NCBI RefSeq assembly: GCF_026340975.1
Contig: NZ_JAPEOS010000001.1
Span: 1,324,501-1,388,500, forward strand
DNA length: 64,000 bases
Direction: 5' to 3'
Source: Streptomyces sp. NBC_01214
GTDB lineage: Bacteria > Actinomycetota > Actinomycetes > Streptomycetales > Streptomycetaceae
Part shown: positions 34,572-42,409 of the stretch, in pieces
Numbering within the stretch: the first letter of the stretch is position 1
Layout: every line of letters starts with the position of its first letter
Position numbers and translations under genes: made by a program
Notes under the pieces: generated by a model
Seen by the model: only the letters and a program-made list of their open reading frames with translations
Databases searched by the model: none
Told to the model about the DNA's origin: nothing

Positions 34572-35608
34572 ACCGCAGGGGTCCGGGCCGCCGGGGTCCG
34601 GGCCGTCGGGAACGGCAGTTCCAGCTGGGCGTGCCCGCGGGTGGTGACCTGCAGGGGCGCGGGGCGGGCGGCGCCCAGTTCCAGGAGGGCGCGCAGGGCG
34701 GCGATCACGTCCGTCGGTCTGCCGCGCAGGATCCCGGGGGTCGTGCTGGCCACCAGGACGCCCCGGGACTCCAGGCGCAGCCGCCGGTGCAGGGTGGCCT
34801 GCCAGGCGTCGCGCGTGTAGTGGTACTCCGCGGAGTCGATCTCCAGGGCCACGCCCTCCTCGGTCCAGTACGCGTCCGGGCTGGCGAGGAAGGCCCCGTC
34901 CGGGTCGTGGAGGCGGGCGTTCCAGAGCGGGGCCGGCAGGTCGGTCGCCGCCAGGGCGTCGCGTGCGCGGCCCTCGGCGATCGAGCGGACGCCGGCGACC
35001 AGCTCCGCGGCCGCGGCCCGTACGGCGGGGCGGCCGCGGACGCGGCCCGCGCGCAGTTCGGCGTGCAGGTCGTGCGGGTGGCACCAGCCGCCCTGGACGA
35101 CGTTGGCCAGTACGGAGCGCACCAGATCGGCATCGCCATCGTCCGTCCGGGCCGCGAAGTCGGCGGCGGCTCGGATCGGGCGGGCGCTGGGGACGCCGCG
35201 GATGTGGAGGGTGGCGGGCCAGCGCGAGGTGGAGTAGGGCCGGACCCGGCCGGTGGCGGCCGGTGAGCGCGGGGCGCGCACGAGGACGTCCAGCGGTTCG
35301 GACGGGGCGTCGCGGACGCCCAGGAGGGCGAGCGCGGCCCCGCCGGTGAGCGCGGCGGTGGACCCGGAGAGCGGGTCGGCCGCGGGGTGGGCGGCGTACA
35401 GGACGGCGGAGAGCGCCTGCTGCCTGGCGTCGGGCGGGCCGGTCTGGAGGAGGTACACCCGTGGCAGGAGCCGCTGCCAGGGACCTCCGTGGCGGCTGCG
35501 GCCGCTGATGGTGGCGGCCGGGATCCCGGCCTGCGTGAGCTGGTGGTAGGTGGCCATGTTGAGCTGCCGCTGGGCGAGGCGGGCGAGGGAAGTGCCGTGA
35601 GTGATCAT
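34541..35608 (-). CDS. AbiEi antitoxin-like / DUF559 nuclease-fold protein
   Basis: A 355-residue protein. The N-terminus (LARLAQRQLNMATYHQLTQAGIP and RSRHGGPWQRLLPRVYLLQTG, two adjacent stretches) resembles the winged-helix antitoxin domain of AbiEi-type proteins. The C-terminal part (GVALEIDSAEYHYTRDAW, LESRGVLVASTTPGILRG) resembles the VSR/DUF559 restriction-endonuclease-like fold, with E-I-D-S as a possible active-site strand. No AbiEii-type toxin gene lies next to it, so it is probably one of the orphan actinobacterial members whose role is unknown. Its last 31 bp overlap the 3' end of the DUF445 gene. The ATG at 35608 is used; ATG 35557 is an alternative. Confidence 0.7.
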   Translation of the reverse strand: MITHGTSLARLAQRQLNMATYHQLTQAGIPAATISGRSRHGGPWQRLLPRVYLLQTGPPDARQQALSAVLYAAHPAADPLSGSTAALTGGAALALLGVRDAPSEPLDVLVRAPRSPAATGRVRPYSTSRWPATLHIRGVPSARPIRAAADFAARTDDGDADLVRSVLANVVQGGWCHPHDLHAELRAGRVRGRPAVRAAAAELVAGVRSIAEGRARDALAATDLPAPLWNARLHDPDGAFLASPDAYWTEEGVALEIDSAEYHYTRDAWQATLHRRLRLESRGVLVASTTPGILRGRPTDVIAALRALLELGAARPAPLQVTTRGHAQLELPFPTARTPAARTPAVYAPKARDTV

Positions 35609-35642
35609 GCCCCGGGTATGCCCGGCGGGGCGTGCCCGATGC

Positions 35643-36179
35643 TCAGGCCGAGGGGTGGTTCGGGGCGAGGAAGACGACGACGCCGTTCTGCGTGCCGGGC
35701 AGCGGGGTGACCTCGTGCCAGCCGAGGCGCCGGTAGGTGGCGACGGTGTCGGTGGCCATCCGGGCGGTCAGCAGCCAGGCGCGCTCGTCGGGGGCGTCGG
35801 CGGTGATCTCGGCGAGGAGGGCGCGTCCGGTGCCGGTCCCGCGGGCGTGCGGGCGTACGGCGAGCTCGTCGATCTCAAGGGCGCCGATGAGGAGTTCCCG
35901 GACGCGCTGTCGGCCGAGCTGCGCGGAGACCTGCCCGTAGCCGCGGTCGCGGGGGAAGGTCTTGGGGGTCAGCCAACCGGTGGCGAAGCCGTCGATGCCC
36001 GCGGGCGACTGCGCGAAGGCGGTACGGAAACCGGCGCGGCGGCTGTCGGCCTGGAGTCGCAGGGAGAATTGGCGAATGGTTTCTTCGTCCTCGTTCCAAG
36101 GGGGCGCGGAGAACACCTCGCTGTAGGCGTCGGCCAGTTCGTCCGAGAGGTCCAGCACGGCCGGTCCGTAACAGATCAC
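35643..36179 (-). CDS. GNAT family N-acetyltransferase
   Basis: A 178-residue single-domain acetyltransferase. The acetyl-CoA motif A is LEIDELAVRPHARGTGTGRALLAEI; the strand-turn pattern RAWLLTARMATDTVATYRRLGWHEV completes the fold. The substrate is unknown. The GTG start at 36179 has AGGAG at a good distance on the minus strand. It lies 34 bp upstream of the AbiEi-like gene on the same strand and may be co-transcribed with it. Confidence 0.85.
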   Translation of the reverse strand: MICYGPAVLDLSDELADAYSEVFSAPPWNEDEETIRQFSLRLQADSRRAGFRTAFAQSPAGIDGFATGWLTPKTFPRDRGYGQVSAQLGRQRVRELLIGALEIDELAVRPHARGTGTGRALLAEITADAPDERAWLLTARMATDTVATYRRLGWHEVTPLPGTQNGVVVFLAPNHPSA

Positions 36180-36364
36180 GTTTGCAGCTCCTTGGGCCGG
36201 CTTGGGCGGGTTGGGTCGTATCGCCCGTGTAGGAGAGTGAATCTACGCCGGGGAGGTTCCACGGAGGGCACCTGCACGGATCCGGAGGGTGTGCGACAAA
36301 TCCGACTTCCGTACGGTGGCCCGGGCCGCCCGTATCGCTGCCCCGGGCCCGGCGTTGAACCCGT

Positions 36365-36556
36365 GTGTCCAGCTCTCTCCTGCGCAAGGCCCTGGTCGGC
36401 CTCGCCGCGTGCGCCGTGGCGTTCTTCATCACCCTGGGCGTCATCGCCGCCTTGCCCCGCACCGTCCAGGACACCGTTCCGCGCGGCGTCCTCGGCGGAG
36501 CCGTCGTGGTCCTGGGCGTGACGACCGCGCGCCGCTTCACGCGGCGCGCGCGTTAG
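36365..36556 (+). CDS. Small membrane protein
   Basis: A 63-residue protein with two hydrophobic segments (LVGLAACAVAFFITLGVIAAL and RGVLGGAVVVLGVTTARRF) and a basic C-terminus ARRFTRRAR. It is probably a two-helix inner-membrane protein; I recognise no family. Its GTG at 36365 overlaps another GTG at 36363 in a different frame. The next gene, also a small membrane protein, starts 39 bp downstream, so the pair may be one operon. Confidence 0.55.
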   Translation: MSSSLLRKALVGLAACAVAFFITLGVIAALPRTVQDTVPRGVLGGAVVVLGVTTARRFTRRAR

Positions 36557-36595
36557 CCTCGTCCGGAGACGTTCGAACGGCTGGAGGACTCCACG

Positions 36596-36892
36596 ATGGC
36601 GCAGATTCCCGCCTCGGCACTAGCGGCGGCCGGCCTGGTCGGCGGCTACGCCACGGCCCGCTGGACCGGCGTACGCCCGCTCGGCGGCGTGGTCCTCGCG
36701 GCCGCCGGCGCCGTCGCGGCCCGCGAATGGCACCGCCGCACGACCCCGACGACGACGGCCCTCCTCGGCGCGGCCTACGTCGCCGCGTTCGCGGGATCGC
36801 ACCCCCTGGCGAAGAAGATCGGCGCCTGGCCGGCCGTCTTCACGGCCGCCGCCGCGGTGGCCACGGCCTCCTACGCGGCGGCGGACCGCTGA
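36596..36892 (+). CDS. Small Ala-rich membrane protein
   Basis: A 98-residue protein with three or four weakly hydrophobic Ala/Gly-rich segments (SALAAAGLVGGYATARW, GGVVLAAAGAVAAREW, ALLGAAYVAAFAGSH, AVFTAAAAVATASYAA). The SD GGAGGAC lies 8 nt before the ATG. It resembles small conserved Streptomyces membrane proteins of unknown function. It is convergent with the SEC-C/TPR gene, leaving only 14 bp between the stops. Confidence 0.65.
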   Translation: MAQIPASALAAAGLVGGYATARWTGVRPLGGVVLAAAGAVAAREWHRRTTPTTTALLGAAYVAAFAGSHPLAKKIGAWPAVFTAAAAVATASYAAADR

Positions 36893-36906
36893 GGAGCATG
36901 GCGTTC

Positions 36907-37902
36907 TCAGCCCCCGTGGCACTCCGAGTACGGCTTGCCCGACGTGCACCAGCAGGAGGCCGTGGGGGTCGGGGGCCACGGGGTGGCCTTGCCGCGGGCC
37001 GCCAGGGTCGTGGCGTATTCGGCCAGGAGGGACGGGGAGGCCGGGGAGGTCTTCTCCGATGCGGCGAAGGCCTCGTAGGAGGGGACGCTCGCCGTGACGA
37101 TGCCCAGGTTCGTGGTGCCCGAGGCGGCCAGGGCGCGCAGGGAGGTTTCGATGTCCCGCAGGTGGGCCTCGTGCGAGGGGTACTCGGAGGCGAGGGTCGG
37201 GTAGCCGGTCAGCAGCTCTGACAGTTCGCGCTGCGGCCAGTGCAGGATCGCCACCGGGAACGGGCGGGAGAGGGCCGCGCGGCGGTCGCCCAGTTCGGCG
37301 CGCAGGCGGGCGATCTCGGCGCGCAGTTCGGCGGGGTCGTCGGAGCCCAGGGCCCAGATGCGCTTCGGGTCGTGGAGCTCGTCGAGGGGGATCGGGCCGA
37401 TGTGGCGGGTGTCCGCGACCATGTCCCAGTCGTCGTGCGGGCGCCCGAGGAGGCGGCGTACGCGGTGGCGGCCCGTGAGCAGGGCGGTGGTGGCCGGGGT
37501 CAGCGGGTCGTCCTCCGCGATGAGGAGGGTGGCCGCCTCGGTGAAGCAGTCGTGCGAGGCCTCCAACTCGTCGTGGGCCTCCAGGGCTTCCGCGATGACC
37601 TCCCACGGCGCCGGGTCCTTGGGCGAGGCGGCGCGGATGCCGTTGATGAGGGCGCGCGCCTCCGCCTCGTGGCCGTACTCCCAGAGGTTCGCCGCCTGGA
37701 GGGCCTTGATCAGGTGGGGGTCGGCGGGCGAGGAGGAGAGGAGTTGGTCGTACAGGGCACTCGCCCGGTCGCGTGCGTCGGCCAGTTCGAGGTGGGCCGC
37801 GGCCTGGAGGAGCAAGGGCTCCTGGTCCTCGGGGTAGCGGGTCGCCGTGCGGATGAGGCGCTCGGCTTCGGCGATGTGCTCGGCAGGCGTGTCGGGGCGC
37901 AT
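36907..37902 (-). CDS. TPR and SEC-C motif protein
   Basis: A 331-residue soluble protein. The N-terminal half is built of TPR-like helical pairs (EAERLIRTATRYPEDQEPLLLQ, ADARDRASALYDQLLSSSPA, EVIAEALEAHDELEASHDCF). The last residues CWCTSGKPYSECHGG form a SEC-C zinc motif (C-x-C-x8-C-H), the zinc finger found at the end of SecA and many other proteins. The combination suggests a protein-binding scaffold with zinc. Its specific role is unknown. The ATG at 37902 is the first in-frame start with a normal N-terminus. Just upstream it is divergent from the class E sortase gene. Confidence 0.8.
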   Translation of the reverse strand: MRPDTPAEHIAEAERLIRTATRYPEDQEPLLLQAAAHLELADARDRASALYDQLLSSSPADPHLIKALQAANLWEYGHEAEARALINGIRAASPKDPAPWEVIAEALEAHDELEASHDCFTEAATLLIAEDDPLTPATTALLTGRHRVRRLLGRPHDDWDMVADTRHIGPIPLDELHDPKRIWALGSDDPAELRAEIARLRAELGDRRAALSRPFPVAILHWPQRELSELLTGYPTLASEYPSHEAHLRDIETSLRALAASGTTNLGIVTASVPSYEAFAASEKTSPASPSLLAEYATTLAARGKATPWPPTPTASCWCTSGKPYSECHGG

Positions 37903-37949
37903 GGTTCACACCGTACTGCTGCTGGTCAGTTGGCGGGGGAGGACTTAGG

Positions 37950-38816
37950 GTGCCGCCCGTGCGAGATCGCGTACCCGTGGTGGTGCAGGGGAGCGGCCGG
38001 CGGGGGCGCCGGGCCGGTCTCGCGGGGGTGTTGTGGGCGGGCGCCGAGTTGATCGTCACCGTGGGGGTGGTGGTCCTGTTGCTGGTGGTGCATCAGGTGT
38101 GGTGGACCAATCGGCAGGCGGCGGCCGGCGCGCAGGAGCGGGTCCGGGCGCTGGAGCGGTCCTGGGGTGATGGTCCCGACCGTGGTTCGGGGGCCGGGGC
38201 CGGGGCCGGGGCGGGGGTCGGTGGCGTTCCGGCGACGGGGCCGGAGCCGAGCGGGCCGGAGCCGAGCGGGCCGGCGGATTCCGGGGCGGCGGATTCCGGG
38301 GCGGCGCCCGCGGCGACCCGGGCCGCCCGGCCCGCCGCCGGGACCGGCGGGCCCGCCGGGCCTTCCGCGCGGGACCGGGCGTACGCCGTGCTGCGCATCC
38401 CGCGCCTCGGGCTCGTCGTGCCCGTCGCGCAGGGCGTGGACAAGCGGGCCGTCCTGGACAAGGGCTACGCCGGGCAGTATCCGGGGACCGCCGGGCCGGG
38501 GGCGCAGGGGAACTTCGCGCTGGCCGGGCACCGGAACACGCACGGCGAGCCGTTCCGGTACGTCAACCGGCTGCGGGCGGGCGACGAGCTGATCGTCGAC
38601 GTGCGCGGGCGCCGGTTCACGTACGTGGTCGGGAAGATCCTGAGCGAGACCACCGAGCGGGACACCGGGGTGATCGCGCCCGTGCCGCGCAGCGTGGTGA
38701 AACCGGACCAGGGGTACAGCGAGCCCGGGGCGTACATCACGCTCACCACCTGCACGCCCGAGTACAGCTCGAAGTACCGGCTGGTGGTCTGGGGGACCCT
38801 ACTCAGGTCTTCCTGA
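37950..38816 (+). CDS. Class E sortase
   Basis: A 288-residue membrane-anchored transpeptidase. The N-terminal membrane helix (GAELIVTVGVVVLLLVVHQVWW) is followed by a Gly/Ala/Pro-rich linker and the sortase domain: catalytic His in FALAGHRNTHG, catalytic Cys268 in TLTTCTPEYSSKYRLVVWG and Arg277 in the same segment. These features and the long linker fit class E, which anchors LAXTG proteins in Streptomyces. A LAHTG-tailed protein is encoded 6 kb away at 43853. Two starts compete: GTG 37950 has GGAGG 7 nt upstream, while GTG 37959 lies 7 nt after TAGGGT, a leaderless signature. Confidence 0.9.
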   Translation: MPPVRDRVPVVVQGSGRRGRRAGLAGVLWAGAELIVTVGVVVLLLVVHQVWWTNRQAAAGAQERVRALERSWGDGPDRGSGAGAGAGAGVGGVPATGPEPSGPEPSGPADSGAADSGAAPAATRAARPAAGTGGPAGPSARDRAYAVLRIPRLGLVVPVAQGVDKRAVLDKGYAGQYPGTAGPGAQGNFALAGHRNTHGEPFRYVNRLRAGDELIVDVRGRRFTYVVGKILSETTERDTGVIAPVPRSVVKPDQGYSEPGAYITLTTCTPEYSSKYRLVVWGTLLRSS

Positions 38817-38913
38817 CCTCGATACTTCCGGCCGATGGATCTGTCGGTGGACCCGGTTACCATCGATCTCGTACGGGAGTTCGTGCGCGGGAGTGGGAGA
38901 GGGGGAGGTCCGT

Positions 38914-39264
38914 ATGGCTCGGCAACGACACGACGGCCGCCTGCTGTCCTGCGCCCTGTTCGCGCGGACCTCGCGGGCCCTTGCCCTGCTGCTCCCGCTC
39001 GTGCTGCTCGGGGGGCTCCTCGGGCTGTTCGCCGGGGAGGGCGGGCTGGGCGCCGTGGTGGTCGCCCTCGCGGCCACCGTCGCCGTGGGCACCGCGGCCC
39101 TCGCCGCTGCCGCGCGGCTCGTGCGGCCCGTGCCGCCGCACCGAATACGCACCGCGATCCGTGATCGCGAGCAGCGCACGGCCTTCCTGCCGCAGCGTGA
39201 TCCCGATGCCTCGGGCCGGTCGAGGCCCAGGGCGCCCGGCCGTCTCGTCCCGACGGCCGCGTAG
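38914..39264 (+). CDS. DUF6412-type two-helix membrane protein
   Basis: A 116-residue protein with two membrane helices (ALALLLPLVLLGGLLGLFAG and GAVVVALAATVAVGTAALAAAA) and a basic hydrophilic C-terminus (PPHRIRTAIRDREQRTAFLPQRDPDASGR, shown as a cytosolic tail). It matches the DUF6412 proteins of actinobacteria that usually precede a YidC-like gene; its role may be to assist membrane insertion, but this is inference from neighbourhood. SD GGGGGAGG is 3-11 nt before the ATG. The YidC-like gene starts 114 bp downstream. Confidence 0.75.
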   Translation: MARQRHDGRLLSCALFARTSRALALLLPLVLLGGLLGLFAGEGGLGAVVVALAATVAVGTAALAAAARLVRPVPPHRIRTAIRDREQRTAFLPQRDPDASGRSRPRAPGRLVPTAA

Positions 39265-39378
39265 GGGCGCGCAGTACTTCTCGCCTTCTGCTGACTGATC
39301 ACTGTTGTCGCCCCTCGCGGGTCGTCACGCCGAAATGCATCTCTTTCGACGTTCGACGAGACCCTCCGGAGGGCCCGC

Positions 39379-40146
39379 GTGTCCGTTTTCACCCACCTTG
39401 TTGCTGAGCTGGGCCGGCTTTTGGAGCCGGTGCTGGCGCAGTCCGCGACCGCTGCCGCGATCGTGCTGTTCACCGTGCTCGTACGGCTCGCGCTGCACCC
39501 GCTGAGTCGGGCCGCCTTCCGGGGAGCGACTCCTGCGGCGGGGTGCCTGCCGATGCTGTTGCAGTTGCCGGTGTTCTTCGTGATGTACCAGGCGTTCTCC
39601 TCCGCCGAGGTGGGCGGGAAGGTGAACGAGCTGCTCGGGCACCGACTCTTCGCCGCGCCGCTGGGGGCCCGGTGGACCGAGGCGCTGGGCGAGGGCGGCC
39701 CGTTCGGGGCGCAGGGGCTGGTGTTCCTCGGGCTGTTCGGGGCGATCGCGGTGGTGGCCGCTTGGAGTGCGGTGCGGGGGCGTCGGACGGCCGCCTCGGT
39801 CGCGGCGGCCGCCGCTGCCGCTGCCGCTGACCCGAAGAAGCCGGCCGGTCGGGTCGCTCCCAGGGGCGGGGCGAAGGCCGGAACGAAGGGCGGGTCGAAG
39901 GCGGGAGCCGGGGGCGGGGTCATGGCCGAGGTGAGTGCCGAACAGCAGGAGGTCATGCGCAAGCTGGGCGGCGTACTGCCCCTGCTGTCGTTCGGAACGC
40001 TGATCACGGCCGCCGTGGTGCCGCTGGCCGCCGGGCTGTACCTGCTGACCACCACTGCGTGGTCGGTGGCGGAGCGGGCCTGGCTCCAGTACCGCAAGGA
40101 CCGGGCGGAGCGGCTGACGGTTGGAGGCGAGCGTTCCAGTCTGTGA
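39379..40146 (+). CDS. YidC/Oxa1-family insertase paralogue
   Basis: A 255-residue member of the YidC/Oxa1/Alb3 family, shorter than the housekeeping YidC, which in actinobacteria sits near rnpA and dnaA. Family motifs are present: AAAIVLFTVLVRLALHPLSR with the membrane-embedded Arg, GCLPMLLQLPVFFVMYQAFSS and LPLLSFGTLITAAVVPLAAG. A long Ala/Gly/Lys-rich cytosolic loop (about residues 140-180) separates helices. It probably inserts a restricted set of membrane proteins. The GTG start has GGAGGG within a CCCTCCGGAGGG palindrome, which may hide the SD. Confidence 0.82.
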   Translation: MSVFTHLVAELGRLLEPVLAQSATAAAIVLFTVLVRLALHPLSRAAFRGATPAAGCLPMLLQLPVFFVMYQAFSSAEVGGKVNELLGHRLFAAPLGARWTEALGEGGPFGAQGLVFLGLFGAIAVVAAWSAVRGRRTAASVAAAAAAAAADPKKPAGRVAPRGGAKAGTKGGSKAGAGGGVMAEVSAEQQEVMRKLGGVLPLLSFGTLITAAVVPLAAGLYLLTTTAWSVAERAWLQYRKDRAERLTVGGERSSL

Positions 40147-40268
40147 ACAGGGTCTTGCGGATGGGGTGGCCATCTTGGAGGATCGACCAAATCCTCCGAT
40201 GGCCGCAACCCATCGGCCGGCCCTGGGCACGCCCCGGGCCGACCACCCACGACCACGGGAGAATGCCC

Positions 40269-41126
40269 ATGAAGCTGCTGCGTGTCGGACCCGTAGGGTC
40301 GGAGCGCCCCGCGCTGCTCGACCGGGACGGGACCCTGCGTGACCTGTCCGGCCTGATCACGGATGTGGACGGCGGCCTGCTCGCCGACGACTCGGTCCTG
40401 ACCCGGGTACGGGACGCGGCCGAGTCCGGTGAGCTTCCGGTCCTGAGCGGCGAAGGCCTGCGCATCGGTGCCCCGGTCGGCCACATCGGCAAGGTCGTGG
40501 GCATCGGCCTGAACTACTTCGGGCACGCCGCCGAGATCGGCGCGGAGCCGCCGGCCGAGCCGATCCTGTTCCTGAAGGCCCCGGACACCGTGGTCGGCCC
40601 CGACGACACCGTGCTGATCCCGCGCGGCAGCGTGAAGACCGACTGGGAGGCCGAGCTCGGCGTCGTCATCGGCAGCACCGCCCGCTACCTGGACTCCGCG
40701 GTGCAGGGGCTCGCGCACGTCGGCGGGTACGTGCTGGTCAACGACGTTTCGGAGCGCGAGTTCCAGATCGAGCGCGGCGGCACCTGGGACAAGGGCAAGA
40801 ACTGCGAGACCTTCACCCCGCTCGGCCCCTGGCTGCTCACCGCCGACGAGGTTCCGAACCCGCAGGTCCTGGACGTGAAGCTGTGGGTCAACGGTGGGCT
40901 CAAGCAGGACGGCAACACCTCGGACCAGATCTTCCCGGTCGGCGAGGTCGTCCGGTACCTGAGCCACTTCATGACCCTGTACCCGGGCGACGTCATCGTC
41001 ACCGGTACGCCGGGCGGCGTGGCCATGGGCCAGCCGGAGCCGAAGCCCTACCTGCGGGCCGGTGACGTGGTGGAGGTGGAGATCACGGGTCTCGGCCGTC
41101 AGCGCCAGGAGTTCAAGGGCGCGTAG
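40269..41126 (+). CDS. Fumarylacetoacetate hydrolase family protein
   Basis: A 285-residue enzyme of the FAH superfamily. The catalytic/metal region reads VVGIGLNYFGHAAEIGAEPP, FLKAPDTVVGPDD and WEAELGVVIG (metal ligands E and D), ending GVAMGQPEPKPYLRAGDVVEVEI. Family members hydrolyse or decarboxylate 2,4-dioxo acids, or act in sugar-acid breakdown. The exact substrate is unknown. The ATG at 40269 has GGGAG 7 nt upstream; ATG 40263 is too close to it. Three copies of a 13-bp repeat and a hairpin terminator follow. Confidence 0.88.
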   Translation: MKLLRVGPVGSERPALLDRDGTLRDLSGLITDVDGGLLADDSVLTRVRDAAESGELPVLSGEGLRIGAPVGHIGKVVGIGLNYFGHAAEIGAEPPAEPILFLKAPDTVVGPDDTVLIPRGSVKTDWEAELGVVIGSTARYLDSAVQGLAHVGGYVLVNDVSEREFQIERGGTWDKGKNCETFTPLGPWLLTADEVPNPQVLDVKLWVNGGLKQDGNTSDQIFPVGEVVRYLSHFMTLYPGDVIVTGTPGGVAMGQPEPKPYLRAGDVVEVEITGLGRQRQEFKGA

Positions 41127-41127
41127 T

Positions 41128-41166
41128 CGGACACGGGTGTCGGACACGGGTGTCGGACACGGGTGA
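41128..41166 (+). repeat. 13-bp tandem repeat after FAH gene
   Basis: The unit gtcggacacgggt occurs three times in a row directly after the stop codon of the FAH-family gene. Confidence 0.9.
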
Positions 41167-41198
41167 GGGGCGGGGGCGCCATCGGCGGCCCCGCCCCT
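41166..41198 (+). terminator. Terminator of FAH-family gene
   Basis: A 10-bp perfect stem AGGGGCGGGG/CCCCGCCCCT followed by TTC, 40 bp after the stop. Confidence 0.75.
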
Positions 41199-41249
41199 TC
41201 CGCGTGCCGTCGCCCGTTCCTCGTCTCCTCGTCTCCGGGGCTCCGGCCG

Positions 41250-42353
41250 TCAGGCGGAACCGGACGCCGCGGCGGGAAGTTCCACGGTCACGCCCTCCAC
41301 GGACGACCGGCGGGCCGCCTCCAGCACGTCGAGGCAGTGCGCGGCCTCGATCGCCGTCACGGGCGCGGGCCCGCCCGTGCGCAGCGCTGCCGCGACGGCG
41401 GCGTAGTACGCCGGGTAGTCGCCCTGCTCGGTCGGGACCGGGATCCCGCCGCCGGTCAGCGGGGACTCGCCGGAACCGAGGACTCCCCACAGGTGCGGGG
41501 GCTCCTCGCCCCAGGGCAGGTCCCCGTCCGGCCGCAGCCCTTCGCGCAGGGCGCCCTCCTGCGGGTCGAGGCCGTACTTCACGTAGCCGGCCCGCGAACC
41601 CAGGACGCGGAACCGCGGTCCGAGCTGGGCGGTGGTCGCGCTGACGTAGAGGTGGGAGCGGACCCCGTTCGCGTGCGTGACCGCGATGAAGGTGTCGTCG
41701 TCGGTCTCGGCGCCCGGGCGGCGCAGATCGGCCTCCGCGTAGACCCGTACGGCCGGGCCGAACAGCACGAGCGCCTGGTCTACGACGTGACTGCCGAGGT
41801 CGTACAGCAGGCCGCCGATCTCCTCGGGGGCGCCCGACTCGCGCCAGCCGCCCTTCAGCTGCGGGCGCCAGCGCTCGAAACGGGATTCGAAGCGCTGCAC
41901 CTCGCCGAGTTCGCCGCCGGCGATGAGGCGGCGCACGGTGAGGAAGTCGTTGTCCCAGCGGCGGTTCTGGAAGACGGAGAGGAAGGTTCCGCTGCGGTCC
42001 GCGAGGGCGGCGAGCGCGCGGGCCTCGGCGGCGGTGGCGGCGAGCGGCTTGTCCACGACCACGGGGATGCCGGCTTCGAGGGCGGTGGTGGCGAGCGGGA
42101 CGTGCGTGCGGTTCGGGGAGGCGATCACGACCAGGTCGAGGTCCCGGTCCCACAACTCGGCGGCGGTGGCGGCGATGCGCACGTCGGGGAACTCCGCGCG
42201 GGCCTGGGCCTGTCGGGCCGGGTCGGAGGTGACGACGGTGTCGAGGGCGAGCCCGTCCGTGGCGGCCACGAGGGGGGCGTGGAAGACGGAGCCGGCGAGT
42301 CCGTAGCCGATGAGGCCGACGCGGAGGGGGGTGGTGGGGGCGGAGGTGCTCAT
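41250..42353 (-). CDS. Gfo/Idh/MocA family oxidoreductase
   Basis: A 367-residue NAD(P)-dependent dehydrogenase. The N-terminal Rossmann motif is LRVGLIGYGLAGSVFHAP and the catalytic DKPLA (VVVDKPLAATAAEA) is intact; the C-terminal half holds EIGGLLYDLGSHVVDQAL with the usual H. Family members oxidise sugars, sugar acids or inositols. It is divergent from a ROK-family regulator with 56 bp between the starts and a shared 25-bp palindrome, so a carbohydrate-responsive switch is likely. The ATG at 42353 gives the short N-terminus before the Rossmann fold; an upstream TTG in frame lies inside the palindrome. Confidence 0.9.
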   Translation of the reverse strand: MSTSAPTTPLRVGLIGYGLAGSVFHAPLVAATDGLALDTVVTSDPARQAQARAEFPDVRIAATAAELWDRDLDLVVIASPNRTHVPLATTALEAGIPVVVDKPLAATAAEARALAALADRSGTFLSVFQNRRWDNDFLTVRRLIAGGELGEVQRFESRFERWRPQLKGGWRESGAPEEIGGLLYDLGSHVVDQALVLFGPAVRVYAEADLRRPGAETDDDTFIAVTHANGVRSHLYVSATTAQLGPRFRVLGSRAGYVKYGLDPQEGALREGLRPDGDLPWGEEPPHLWGVLGSGESPLTGGGIPVPTEQGDYPAYYAAVAAALRTGGPAPVTAIEAAHCLDVLEAARRSSVEGVTVELPAAASGSA

Positions 42354-42360
42354 GGGGACC

Positions 42361-42385
42361 ACTTTGGCGACAGTGTTGTCAAAGT
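42361..42385. promoter_or_regulatory. 25-bp palindromic operator between Gfo/Idh and ROK genes
   Basis: ACTTTGgCgACAgTGTtGtCAAAGT: 10 of 12 symmetric pairs match. It overlaps the TTGTCA -35 of the ROK gene (42376-42381, 16 bp before GACAAT at 42398-42403) and lies 8 bp upstream of the Gfo/Idh start codon, so one repressor bound there could control both. Confidence 0.7.
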
Positions 42386-42409
42386 GCAAGGAGGGTGGAC
42401 AATGGGCGG

